Of a stretch of DNA of 48,968 bases, positions 24,001-31,631 are shown in pieces. The stretch is from Devosia sp. 66-14 (lineage in GTDB: Bacteria > Pseudomonadota > Alphaproteobacteria > Rhizobiales > Devosiaceae): positions 719,275 through 768,242 of the forward strand of contig MKVB01000001.1 of assembly GCA_001899085.1 (NCBI GenBank). Reading direction: 5' to 3'. The position numbers were made by a program, and so were the translations under genes. The notes under the pieces were generated by a model. That model made no database searches. It worked only from the letters and a program-made list of their open reading frames with translations, and had not been told where the DNA came from. Position 1 is the stretch's first letter. Every line of letters starts with the position of its first letter.

Positions 24001-26446
24001 CGCCGAACGGCTGGCCTCGCTCAACACCGCGATCAACACCGCGCTGGTGCAGTCGATGACCGACCTCGAGGCCGGTGCCGACCGCATCGAGGAGACCATC
24101 TCCCGCCGCATCGTTTCGGCGACCCAGGGCATTGCCGACGACGTCACTTCGACGGCTGACCGCATGGACGTGGCCGTCGGCCGCGCCCTCGCCCAGATCC
24201 AGCAGGCCTCGAGCAATATCGATGAGCTGATCTCGATCAAGGCCGTGGCCGCTGCCGACGCCATCGGCGGCAAGGTCGCCGAGATCAACCGCGTGGTGTC
24301 CGAGCGGACCGACGCCTTCTCGGCGCTGGTGTCCGACAGCTCGGCCCAGCTCGAGATGAGCCTGCAGAACCACGGCAACGTGCTGGCCCAGGCGCTGATC
24401 ACCAACGCCTCGCAGGCCGAAGACCTGATGAACCAGTCGACCTCGCGCATCCTCACCGATGTGACGACCGCACTGGGCAAGCTCAACGACTCCAACATGC
24501 TGCTGCAGAAGGTGCTCGACGCCTCGACCGCCAACCTCGCCAACCTCGAGAACTCGGTGGCCCAGCAGACCGCCACCTACTCGACCACCGTTCGCGAAGC
24601 GATCGGCTCAACCGAGGAAGCCGGGCGTCTCGTCACCGAGCATGTCGGCGCGCTGCAGGCCTCGATCGCCTCGATGGTCAACGAGTTCGGCTCGATGCTG
24701 GGCAACCTCGACGCCGAGGCCAAGAGCCTCGACAGCGCCGCGCAGAACCTCTCCTCCTCGGGCACCCTGACGCTCGCCAACCTCGACGAGCGCCGCTCGG
24801 CGATGGACGAGCTGGCACAGGCCTTTACCGCTCGTGCCGACGAGATCGACAACCGCATGCGTGGCTTTGCCCACTCGATCTCCGACACTGTCGAAGAGAC
24901 CGAGCAGCGCCTGGTCGCCGCACGCGAGTCGATGGAGCAGTTGCTCGCCTCCACCACGTCCGGCGTTGCCGAGACCCTGGAAGCGACCTCGGGCACCATC
25001 AACGCTGCCCTGGCCGACACCACGGGCCAGCTGCACAGCGTGCTGACCAACACGGCCGAGACCGTGCAGGCCGCGCTCGGCGAGACCACCGGCCAGCTCG
25101 AATCAGTGCTCACCAGCACCGCCGAGAAGGTGCAGAACGCGCTCGGCGAGACCACCAGCCAGCTCGAATCGGTGATGAACAGCACGGCCGAGAAGGTGCA
25201 CAACGCCCTGGGCGCCACCACCAGCCAGCTCGAGTCGGTGATGAGCAGCACTGCCGAACGCGTGCAGACTGCCCTCGGCGCGACCACTGGTCAGCTCGAG
25301 GAAGCCCTCACCGGCACCACCGACAAGGTGCAGAGCGCCCTCGCCAGCGCCACTGCCGAGATGCAGTCGGTGCTCGGCAAGAGCACCAACCTGCTCGAGG
25401 AGGCCCTGGATGGCACCTCGCACCGCGTCGCGACCCAGCTCGGCTCGTTCACCGACACCGCCGCGAACGAGAGCCAGCGGGCTGCCGATGCCCTGCGCCA
25501 GACCCAGGCGACGATGATCCTCGAAATGCAGCAGGCTCTCGAAGCGGCGACGCAGCGTTTCAACGAAACGGCGACCGCCATGCGCGCCACGGCAAAGGAA
25601 GTGGGCTCGGAACTCGAGAACACCCGCTCGGAACTGGCGCGCGGTGTGATGGAGCTGCCCGAAGAGACCAAGTCCAGCGCCGCAGCGATGCGTCGCGTCG
25701 TGGCCGAGCAGATCGAAGCGCTTGCCGAGCTCAACGCCATCGTTCGCGCCCAGCCGGCGACGCACGATCTCAACGAGCGTCGTCCTTCGGCCCCGACCCG
25801 TCAGAGCATTGCCCGCGAAGAGGCCCCGTCGCGGCCCGAGCCGCGTCCGGAGCCGGTGCGCGCCGCCGAGCCGCCGAAGACCGAGCCGGCCCGCCCGCAG
25901 TCGCGCCTCGTGGCGATGCCTGAAGTTCCGGCCCCGGTGGTCACCGCGCCGCGCCCGCAGCCCGTTGCCGAGGCCAAGCCCGCTGCCGCGGTGCCCAAGG
26001 CCGAGGAAGGTGGTGGTTGGCTGCGTGACGTGTTGCGCAACGCTTCGGGTCCGAGCACTGCTGCTCCCGCCCCTGCTCCGGCGGCACCCGCCCCCGCGGC
26101 GGCCCCGGCGCAGAACCTCTCGACCCTGACCGAGGAAATCGCCAAGTCGATGGAGCCGTCGGCCCTGGCCGATGCGTGGCAGCGCTACCAGGCCGGCGAG
26201 CAGAACGTCTTCTCGCGGCGCATCTACACGCTGGGCGGCCAGGCGACCTATGACGAAGTGCGCAAGCGCATCCAGCGCGACAGCGACTTCGCCAAGACCG
26301 CCGCGACCTACATGGCCGAGTTCGAGCAGTTGCTGAAGCGCGCCGCCACCGGAGCCAACCCGGCCGGCGAGACCCGCGAGTATCTGCTGAGCGATCGTGG
26401 CCGCGTCTACACCATGCTGGCCCATGCCAGCGGCCGCCTCGGCTGA
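21092..26446 (+). CDS. gpr: giant coiled-coil membrane protein, GROWTH POLE RING (GPR)-like
   Basis: 1784 residues. Residues 1-90 are a disordered Pro/Ala/Lys-rich N-terminus. Two membrane helices follow near 100-120 and 133-155 (FIGLLALAIVPVIGIFAIATLI). Then come about 1350 residues of almost pure amphipathic helix with a 22-residue, apolipoprotein-like period. The tail has a Pro/Ala/Glu-rich disordered linker (~1565-1680) and a small folded C-terminal domain (LADAWQRYQAGEQNVFSRRI...). Length, membrane hairpin, apolipoprotein-type repeats and helical tail fit GPR, which forms a ring at the growing pole in Agrobacterium and is needed for rod shape and polar growth. The assignment rests on architecture. 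The AAGAG before the ATG, a CtrA-type box upstream and a strong terminator downstream suggest a single-gene, cell-cycle-controlled unit. Confidence 0.8.
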   Translation: MAKKTATPQNDPATLAFSAVEDALKDSVFANLDQPAAAEEPPAEKAAPKLPPRDNSPRSERQRTADKFAAQTGSVANDDRFPSSKILYGLQSKSSGTPTMVAGLVALGWVVAIALVAMIRNGADMGTASFWGSNDFIGLLALAIVPVIGIFAIATLIRRAQDLRNAAAAVTQAAIRLAEPETTASEKVASVGQAVRREVNALGDGLERALSRAGELEVMIHNEVTALERTYSDNESRMRALIQELASQREAVITNTERVREAITESHTGLVFDLDMISQRIAGTIVESGGNLTKALETAGNSLNGAFGERTESFVSLIDQRTSHLLVALDDSASRLNITLEDRAGTISGAFENRTQELSAVIDGRMQSLTEALDSRAVTLSDAIDNRTSSLAKLLSQGGITLLDQLRDRGHEVSSALDMIGTRIASDITGRAREAEQLLSGLSHQLDEQVQIQVNSMESRLQSAMIELSGALDDTTERARVTLTGAGSQNLAQFDARLDEIAVVIDNRLASLDGVIGDKGDKLIVALDKNNASFAARANVLEMALDEKSEHFNEIVSQRTREMTETLGQRTKQITEAIANRSQEISDSLEGHTQIIADALDTRTQLLNDTLGSRHGELSAALDEHVKAFDVTIAGHARAMDTNIITHAQAIDLALGSRVEQFDNVLTGRAKELDQAVASRTQALDQSVATRTQAIDIALQQHAQQIGDSLDQRTATLDSALQQHAQQLGDSLDQRTQALDTALHQHARQIGDSLDQRTQSLDSSLLQHAQRIGDSLDRRSSAIDATLQQHAQQIGDSLDQRTQALASTVSTRSAELADALNTRTQQLAETLGSHTVGIAAAIGERTSELARTIDAQGSTARDRIDASLRNVTEVMSERAGAVSTLIETKVSEVSEGLGRGIDSAILRIADAEAGVNARIENAAGTVGDSARKAADIIETGVNSARKAITDMVDQRLGTLPEAITARADITAERLASLNTAINTALVQSMTDLEAGADRIEETISRRIVSATQGIADDVTSTADRMDVAVGRALAQIQQASSNIDELISIKAVAAADAIGGKVAEINRVVSERTDAFSALVSDSSAQLEMSLQNHGNVLAQALITNASQAEDLMNQSTSRILTDVTTALGKLNDSNMLLQKVLDASTANLANLENSVAQQTATYSTTVREAIGSTEEAGRLVTEHVGALQASIASMVNEFGSMLGNLDAEAKSLDSAAQNLSSSGTLTLANLDERRSAMDELAQAFTARADEIDNRMRGFAHSISDTVEETEQRLVAARESMEQLLASTTSGVAETLEATSGTINAALADTTGQLHSVLTNTAETVQAALGETTGQLESVLTSTAEKVQNALGETTSQLESVMNSTAEKVHNALGATTSQLESVMSSTAERVQTALGATTGQLEEALTGTTDKVQSALASATAEMQSVLGKSTNLLEEALDGTSHRVATQLGSFTDTAANESQRAADALRQTQATMILEMQQALEAATQRFNETATAMRATAKEVGSELENTRSELARGVMELPEETKSSAAAMRRVVAEQIEALAELNAIVRAQPATHDLNERRPSAPTRQSIAREEAPSRPEPRPEPVRAAEPPKTEPARPQSRLVAMPEVPAPVVTAPRPQPVAEAKPAAAVPKAEEGGGWLRDVLRNASGPSTAAPAPAPAAPAPAAAPAQNLSTLTEEIAKSMEPSALADAWQRYQAGEQNVFSRRIYTLGGQATYDEVRKRIQRDSDFAKTAATYMAEFEQLLKRAATGANPAGETREYLLSDRGRVYTMLAHASGRLG
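23189..23518 (+). repeat. five tandem 66-bp repeats (22 residues) in the GPR-like gene, block A
   Basis: Residues 700-809 are five consecutive 22-residue units of the form QQHAQQIGDSLDQRTQALD-x3 (starts at codons 700, 722, 744, 766, 788). GDSLDQRT or a one- or two-residue variant recurs in every unit. DNA identity between units is high, pointing to recent unit duplication. More diverged units continue on both sides. Confidence 0.92.
25019..25348 (+). repeat. five tandem 66-bp repeats (22 residues) in the GPR-like gene, block B
   Basis: Residues 1310-1419 are five 22-residue units resembling TTGQLESVLTSTAEKVQNAL plus two more residues (starts at codons 1310, 1332, 1354, 1376, 1398), with a decayed sixth unit after them. 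The unit differs in sequence from block A but keeps the same period, so the two blocks expanded independently. Confidence 0.9.
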
Positions 26447-26462
26447 CGCACGAACACTGCCT

Positions 26463-26507
26463 CTGAAAGCAAAGGCCCGCGGGAAACCGCGGGCCTTTCG
26501 CTTTCAG
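26463..26507. terminator. strong bidirectional terminator
   Basis: A perfect 12-bp stem (AAAGGCCCGCGG with CCGCGGGCCTTT) is capped by GAAA, and an outer 8-bp stem (CTGAAAGC/GCTTTCAG) continues with one bulged C. It ends the GPR-like gene, and its outer arm overlaps the stop codon of the convergent cupin gene. Confidence 0.9.
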
Positions 26508-26887
26508 ATCCAGACGTCGTTCGCCGCCGTGCGCTCGCCCGGCGCCGAGCCGGTGTTGGGCACGCCGCGCGGCTCGATGAGCATCATCTTCACTTCGGCC
26601 GCGGCGTAGGGCTTGTGCTCCACCCCTTGCTTGACCACGAACATTTCGCCCGGCTTCACCGTCACCGAACCATCGCGGAAGTCGATGCGCAATTCGCCCT
26701 CCAGCACGATGAAAGCCTCATCGGTATCGGGGTGCTGGTGCCAGACGAAATCGCCCTCGATGCGTACCAGCTTGAACTGGTAGTCGTTCAGCTCGGCCAC
26801 CACCTTGGGCTGCCACTGCTCGTCGAACAGCCCGTACTTCTGGACGAAATTGATCGGCTGGTAGGACTTGGTCGGCGCATCCGCCAT
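26504..26887 (-). CDS. single-domain cupin protein
   Basis: A 127-residue cytoplasmic cupin. Metal-binding motif 1 is WHQHPDTDEAFIVLEGELRI, carrying two His and one Glu, and motif 2 is PGEMFVVKQGVEHKPYA with the third His. A short N-terminal helix contacts a partner in dimeric cupins. The ATG at 26887 is favoured over the one four codons upstream because GGAGAG is well spaced before it. Small cupins of this type range from sugar isomerases to dioxygenases to regulators. No substrate is indicated, and the gene is not clearly in an operon (78 bp from the upstream MFS gene's stop). Confidence 0.88.
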   Translation of the reverse strand: MADAPTKSYQPINFVQKYGLFDEQWQPKVVAELNDYQFKLVRIEGDFVWHQHPDTDEAFIVLEGELRIDFRDGSVTVKPGEMFVVKQGVEHKPYAAAEVKMMLIEPRGVPNTGSAPGERTAANDVWI

Positions 26888-26965
26888 TGCTCTCTCCATC
26901 GGTTTTCCCGTTTGAGAGATAGGCCGACGAACAGACTTTCCTAGCCCTCATATGAGGGGGACGGT

Positions 26966-28165
26966 TCAGGCCAGCCGCGCCTCCGTCGGCCGCTTCGGGC
27001 CCTGCATCGCGATCGACAGCCAGATCAGCACCGCGCCCAAGAGGGCGAAGGCCGCCGCTACCAGATAGGCCTTGGCCCCCATGAAGCCGATGAGCCAGCC
27101 AAAGGCGATCAGCGCGATGACGCTCATCACCTGCTGCAGCATCTGGAAGAAGCCCTGCGCCTCTGCGGCAATCTCGTCGCTGGTCCAGTTGGCGATGAAG
27201 TTGACGCAGCCCATGAAGCCCAGCGCGAAGGTGAAGGCATGCAGCAGCTGCAGCGGAATCAGAAACTCAAGACCCGGCTGGAACGCCATGCAGATCCAGC
27301 GGAAAACCGCCGTTGCGGCCGATAGCAGGATCAGGCTGCGGGCCGAGAAGCGACGGGCGATCCGACCGAACACGAACATGATCGCCGCCTCGGCGAATGC
27401 CGCCAGCGCCAGCAGCGGCGCGATCAGGTCGGCGGAGAGCCCCTGCTCCATCCATAGCAATGCCTGGAAGGCGTTGAGCACGATATGGGTGGCATAGACC
27501 ATCGAGAAGCCGACCAGCGGCAACAGGAAGAACGGCTTCATCACCTCGCCCAGCCGGGCGGCGCCGGACGGCGGCGGCTGCACCTCGCCCTCGCCGGCGC
27601 GGAACCGCGGCAGGCCGAAGGAGACCAGGCCTCGCAGGATCGACAGCCCCACGAACAGCGGCAGGAAGATGCCGCCGCCGAACTGGCTGATGATCCAGCC
27701 GACGCCGAACAGCGTGACCATGTAGCCGACCGTGCCCCAGGCCCGGATCGGTCCGTATTGCGAACCGCGCCGCCGCGTCATCCGCATCGTCGCGGCGTCG
27801 ACCACCGGGCCGATCAGGCTGATCGGCAGCAGCGCCAGCGTCCAGACGATCAGGATGCCCCAGAAATCGTGGACATAGAACAGCCCGATGGGAATCAGCG
27901 CCGACAGCAGGCAGCCGAGGACGATCACCTGTCGCCAGTCCGAGGCGCGGTCGGCGATCTTGCCGACGAGAATATTGAACAGCAGCGTCACCAGCACCGG
28001 CACGGCATTGATGATGCCGATCTGCTCCGAGCTCAGTCCCTTGTCGGCGAACCAGATGCCGCCATAGACGTTGAACGCCGCCCCCGCCATGTAGATGCTG
28101 AAGTAGAATGCCGTGGCGCGCAGCTCGGGCGTGATGAACGGCTCTATGGCCGATTTGGCAGGCAT
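26966..28165 (-). CDS. MFS transporter (MFS_1-like, HcaT/NupG-type), copy 1
   Basis: A 399-residue inner-membrane protein with twelve predicted helices in two six-helix halves. The loop after helix 2 carries a variant of the MFS signature (VGKIADRASDWRQVI), and the mid-protein segment 'AATMRMTRRRGSQYGPIRAWGTVGYM' is typical of the HcaT/nucleoside-symporter-like branch. It follows the paralogue at 28174 by 8 bp and shares its layout throughout, including the TPELRA N-terminus and NFIANWTSDEIAAEAQGF near the end. The start at 28165 is the first ATG giving that N-terminus. Substrate unknown. Confidence 0.9.
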   Translation of the reverse strand: MPAKSAIEPFITPELRATAFYFSIYMAGAAFNVYGGIWFADKGLSSEQIGIINAVPVLVTLLFNILVGKIADRASDWRQVIVLGCLLSALIPIGLFYVHDFWGILIVWTLALLPISLIGPVVDAATMRMTRRRGSQYGPIRAWGTVGYMVTLFGVGWIISQFGGGIFLPLFVGLSILRGLVSFGLPRFRAGEGEVQPPPSGAARLGEVMKPFFLLPLVGFSMVYATHIVLNAFQALLWMEQGLSADLIAPLLALAAFAEAAIMFVFGRIARRFSARSLILLSAATAVFRWICMAFQPGLEFLIPLQLLHAFTFALGFMGCVNFIANWTSDEIAAEAQGFFQMLQQVMSVIALIAFGWLIGFMGAKAYLVAAAFALLGAVLIWLSIAMQGPKRPTEARLA

Positions 28166-28173
28166 TTCAAACC

Positions 28174-29391
28174 TCAGGGAGCCGGATCGGCTACGGTCAG
28201 CTGGTCCGACGTGATCGGGTGCGAGGATGGGGGTTGCAGCTTCAGCGAGAGCACCACGCAGAGCGCTCCGAGAACGGCATAGGCCGCGACGAACAACCAC
28301 GCCATTGGACCAAAGGCGGCCACGAACCAGCCCATGGCAAGGATGGCCACCACCGACATGGCCTGCTGCAGCACATAGGAGAAGCCCTGCGCCTCGGCGG
28401 CAATGTCGTCGCTGGTCCAGTTGGCGATGAAATAGATGCCGCCGAGATAGCCCATGGCGAAGGTGATGGAGTGCAGCAGCTGCAGGCCGAACAGCACCCA
28501 GACCGGCGGTGAGAACGCCATCGCCGTCCAGCGCACGGCGGCGACGAGGCAGGCGAAGATGATGATGTGGCGCGCCGAAACCTTCAGCTTCAATCGGCTC
28601 CATACGAACATCATCAACGCTTCGGCGGCCGCCATGGTGGCGGTGAGCGGCCCGATCAACCCGGGCGAAATGCCCTGCTCGGTCCACAACAGGGCGGCGA
28701 AGGCGCTCATCGCGCTATGGGTCGAATAGAGGATGCTGAGGCCCACCAGGCCCATCACGAACCATGGCTTCAGCACTTCGCGCAGATGGCGCGCTCCCTT
28801 CTTCGCGACGGCACGGTTTTCGCCGGAGCGGAACTGCGGCAGCTGGAAGGCGAGCAGCGCGCGCAGCAGCGCGAAGGCAACGAACACCGGCACGAAGGCG
28901 CCATCACCGAGCCAGGCGATGAGCGGCCCGCTGACCAGCGTCGCCACCATGAACCCGACGGTGCCCCAGGCCCGTACGGCGCTGAAATCGGTGCCGCGCC
29001 GCTGCGTCATCCTGAGCGTCGCCGCATCGACCACCGGCACCAGCGCGAAGGCAGGCATCACCGAGAGGATCCAGATGCCGAGAATGCCCCAGAAACCCGA
29101 GACGAAGAACAGCCCGATCGGCACCAGGCCGGCGATCAGCGACAGCACCACGATCACGCCGCGCCAATCCGGCATGCGGTCGGCGATGCGCCCGACCAGC
29201 TGGTTGACCAGCAGCATGGCGACCAGCGGCGCCGCGTTGACGATGCCGATTTCCTCGGCGCTGATGCCATGATTGGTCAGCCAGATGCCCAGATAGACCG
29301 ACGCAACGCCGGTGCTGCCGAAGACGGTGAAATGAAAGATCGCCGCGCGCAGCTCGGGCGAGATGCGCGGGGCGATTCTGGTCGACGACAT
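28174..29391 (-). CDS. MFS transporter (MFS_1-like), tandem paralogue copy 2
   Basis: A 405-residue, twelve-helix transporter closely related to the downstream gene: ISPELRAAIFHF, GRIADRMPDWRGVI, AATLRMTQRRGTDFSAVRAW and NWTSDDIAAEAQGF correspond position by position. The pair is a tandem duplication transcribed together. The ATG at 29391 is chosen to match the paralogue's N-terminus. The longer frame adds 23 Cys/Arg-rich residues. The 123 bp between this gene's start and the glycosyltransferase stop upstream shows no clear promoter. Substrate unknown, and the divergence between copies may mean different specificities. Confidence 0.9.
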   Translation of the reverse strand: MSSTRIAPRISPELRAAIFHFTVFGSTGVASVYLGIWLTNHGISAEEIGIVNAAPLVAMLLVNQLVGRIADRMPDWRGVIVVLSLIAGLVPIGLFFVSGFWGILGIWILSVMPAFALVPVVDAATLRMTQRRGTDFSAVRAWGTVGFMVATLVSGPLIAWLGDGAFVPVFVAFALLRALLAFQLPQFRSGENRAVAKKGARHLREVLKPWFVMGLVGLSILYSTHSAMSAFAALLWTEQGISPGLIGPLTATMAAAEALMMFVWSRLKLKVSARHIIIFACLVAAVRWTAMAFSPPVWVLFGLQLLHSITFAMGYLGGIYFIANWTSDDIAAEAQGFSYVLQQAMSVVAILAMGWFVAAFGPMAWLFVAAYAVLGALCVVLSLKLQPPSSHPITSDQLTVADPAP

Positions 29392-29514
29392 CGGAGTGTG
29401 CTCCGGGCGGGAGAATCCGCCGCACCGGCGGACAGTGCAGAGCGGCCGCGGAAAGATCAACGGGCTCGGCGTTATTGCGCGTTACGTGATGCAGCCGAAG
29501 CGCGGCCCCACGCT

Positions 29515-30540
29515 CTATGCCGCCTTTGCCGCTGCCTCGCGAACCGGCACCAGCGCCTCGAGGAAGATGTCGGCGCAGCGGGACCAGGTGAAGCCGAGGG
29601 CGTGGGCGCGCGCCGCATCGCGGCTGAGCGTCAGCGCCCGGATCACCGCAAAACCGAGATCCTCGTCGAGGGCGCCGCAGGCCGGGTCGGTGAGAATATC
29701 GCGCGGACCGGTAACCGGGTACGCGGCGACTGGCACGCCCGACGCCAGGGCCTCGATCATCACGTTGCCAAACGTATCGGTGCGGCTGGGGAAGACGAAG
29801 ACATCGGCGGAGCGGTAAAGCCGCGACAGCTCCTCGCCGGTCCTGAGGCCGAGGAACACCGCCTCGGGATAGCGTGCCGCGAGTTCGGCGCGCGCCGGAC
29901 CGTCTCCGACGATGATCTTGGTGCCGGGCACATCGAGCTTGAGGAACGCCTCGACGTTCTTTTCCACTGCCACCCGGCCGACATAGAGCAGATGCGGGCC
30001 GGGCAGATCGAGGAACTCGCTCTTCGGCCCCGGCGAAAAGCGGGCGTGATCGACGCCGCGGGTCCACAGCCGCACATGCCCGAACTGGCGCGACGCCAGT
30101 TCATCCCGCATCGAGGCGGTCGGCACCAGCGTCGCCGCGGCCGGACCGTGGAACCAGCGCAGGAACCCGTAGGTCCACTCGGTCGGGATCGGCATGCGAG
30201 CCGCCACGTACTCGGGAAAGCGGGTGTGATAGCTGGTGGTGAACGCCAGGCCCTGCTCGAGGCAGACAAAGCGCGCCAGCAGCCCGAGCGGCCCTTCGGT
30301 GGCGATGTGGATATGGTCAGGGGCTTCGCGGGCGATCACCTGCCCGATGGTCATCGGGGTGACCAGCGACAGCCGGATTTCCGGGTAGGTCGGCATCGGG
30401 AAGGTCCAGAAGCCTTCCGGGGTGAGGTAACTCACCGCATGGCCGCGCCCCATCAGTTCGCGGCCCACCGCTTCGAGACAGCGCACCACCCCATTGGTCT
30501 GCGGCAACCAGGCGTCGGTGACGATCAGAACCTTGCGCAT
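29515..30540 (-). CDS. agt: GT4 family glycosyltransferase, probable glycolipid synthase (Agt-type)
   Basis: A 341-residue GT-B glycosyltransferase. The N-terminal acceptor domain begins RKVLIVTDAWLPQTNGVV, and the C-terminal donor domain carries LLYVGRVAVEKN near residue 185 and the E-x7-E region PSRTDTFGNVMIEALASGVP (residues 251-270). It lies directly downstream of an LpxH-like phosphoesterase gene. That pairing is the known plcP-agt arrangement of lipid-remodelling bacteria, where Agt adds glucose or glucuronate to the diacylglycerol made by PlcP under phosphate starvation. Agt identity rests on context and family. A mannosyltransferase of the PimB/MgtA type is the main alternative. GGGTGGG precedes the ATG at 30540. 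Confidence 0.78.
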   Translation of the reverse strand: MRKVLIVTDAWLPQTNGVVRCLEAVGRELMGRGHAVSYLTPEGFWTFPMPTYPEIRLSLVTPMTIGQVIAREAPDHIHIATEGPLGLLARFVCLEQGLAFTTSYHTRFPEYVAARMPIPTEWTYGFLRWFHGPAAATLVPTASMRDELASRQFGHVRLWTRGVDHARFSPGPKSEFLDLPGPHLLYVGRVAVEKNVEAFLKLDVPGTKIIVGDGPARAELAARYPEAVFLGLRTGEELSRLYRSADVFVFPSRTDTFGNVMIEALASGVPVAAYPVTGPRDILTDPACGALDEDLGFAVIRALTLSRDAARAHALGFTWSRCADIFLEALVPVREAAAKAA

Positions 30541-30586
30541 CGGACCCACCCATCGGCAAGCGATGCGTGGGGTTTACGGGAGTCGG

Positions 30587-30626
30587 GTGACACGCCTGCG
30601 AACGGGACGTGACGGTGTGGTGACGG
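30587..30626 (-). promoter_or_regulatory. candidate PHO box upstream of agt
   Basis: On the reverse strand CCGTCAC-CACA-CCGTCAC (30609-30626) has two identical 7-mers with a 4-bp spacer, the geometry of PhoB sites (consensus CTGTCAT-N4-CTGTCAT). Continuing at the same 11-bp phase, a weak third unit and a fourth (GTGTCAC, 30587-30593) follow. It lies 47-86 bp before the agt ATG. It partly overlaps a stem-loop, so it may instead be part of a terminator. Confidence 0.45.
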
Positions 30627-30644
30627 GCGGAAGCCGACCGTCAC
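30620..30644 (-). terminator. stem-loop after plcP
   Basis: GTGACGGGCGG and CCGACCGTCAC pair over 10 of 11 positions with a 3-base loop, 24 bp past the plcP stop. There is no T-run. Another CCGTCAC copy lies at 30652-30658. Confidence 0.45.
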
Positions 30645-30668
30645 AGATGGTCCGTCACTACCGGCTGA

Positions 30669-31484
30669 TCATTGTTCCGGCACCGCCGGGGCCCGCCGCA
30701 ACCGCAGGCGCCGCGGTTTGCGCGGCAGCGGGGTTTCGGTCCAGCGCACCAGTTCCAGCACGCCTTCATGCGTCTCGGCGACAGCGGTGCAGCTTTCCAC
30801 CCAGTCGCCGGTATTGACGTAATGGATGCCCAGTCGCTCGTGCATGTCGGCATAGTGGATATGGCCGCAGATGACGCCATCGGCGCCGCTCTCGCGCGCC
30901 TCCAGCGTCAGCGCTTCCTCGAAACGGCCGATGACGCTGACGGCGTTCTTCACCTTGTGCTTGGCCCAGGCTGAGAGCGACCAGTAGGTGAGGCCCATGC
31001 GCCGGCGCACCCAGTTGACCGCGATATTGAGGCGGAGCGCGGCGCGGTAGGCCCAGTCGCCCACATGCGCCAGCCACTTGGCATGCGCCACCACCACGTC
31101 GAACTGGTCGCCATGGATCACCACGTAGGTCTTGCCCTGCGCGGTGGTGTGGACGGTGCGATCGACGAACTCGACCTCGCCGAAATAGGTGCCGAGATAC
31201 TCGCGCAGGAACTCGTCATGGTTGCCCGGCAGCACCACGATACGGGTACCCGAGAGCGCCTTGTCGAGGAACAGCTCGACCAGCTGATGATATTCGGGCG
31301 GCCAGTACCAGGCCTTGGCCAGCCGCCAGCCGTCGACGATGTCGCCGACCAGGTAGATCGTGTCGGCCTCATGCCAGCGCAGGAAGTCGATCAACTGGGC
31401 GATGCGGGTGGGGCGCATGCCGAGATGCACATCGGAGATGAACAGCGCACGTACCCGCCGCACCTCCCTGCCCTCATCGTTCAT
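30669..31484 (-). CDS. plcP: LpxH-like metallophosphoesterase, probable phospholipase C PlcP
   Basis: A 271-residue calcineurin-like phosphoesterase with a full dinuclear metal site: Asp18 and His20 (SDVHLG), Asp48 (GDIVDGW), Asn88-His89 (PGNHDEF), His124 (IHGDQFD) and His208/His210 (GHIHYA). Annotation pipelines usually call it UDP-2,3-diacylglucosamine diphosphatase, but most alphaproteobacteria use LpxI for that step. The position beside a GT4 gene matches PlcP, which cleaves phosphatidylcholine to diacylglycerol under phosphate limitation. An amphipathic helical insert (residues ~138-180) could bind membrane. The C-terminal 15 residues are very basic. The ATG is preceded by GGAGAG. No clear PHO box is seen in the 147 bp upstream. 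Confidence 0.8.
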   Translation of the reverse strand: MNDEGREVRRVRALFISDVHLGMRPTRIAQLIDFLRWHEADTIYLVGDIVDGWRLAKAWYWPPEYHQLVELFLDKALSGTRIVVLPGNHDEFLREYLGTYFGEVEFVDRTVHTTAQGKTYVVIHGDQFDVVVAHAKWLAHVGDWAYRAALRLNIAVNWVRRRMGLTYWSLSAWAKHKVKNAVSVIGRFEEALTLEARESGADGVICGHIHYADMHERLGIHYVNTGDWVESCTAVAETHEGVLELVRWTETPLPRKPRRLRLRRAPAVPEQ

Positions 31485-31631
31485 GCTTTTGCCTCTCTCC
31501 TTCGGGATCGGAAGTTTAGCCCATTTGACCTATGAGGCGGGAGCGCTTTCGGCGCACCGTGCCCCGCGAGGTGGGGAAAACTCCGGCCCTCATAAGGGAA
31601 CCAGCACCACTGCAACAACCCCGCGACCGCG

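Noticed and set aside
20915-24373. 1152-codon open frame on the reverse strand across the GPR-like gene
   Set aside because: It lies antisense to a far better supported gene. The repetitive, GC-rich helix codons keep the opposite frame free of stops, and the product is a Gly/Arg/Asp-rich string with no domain.
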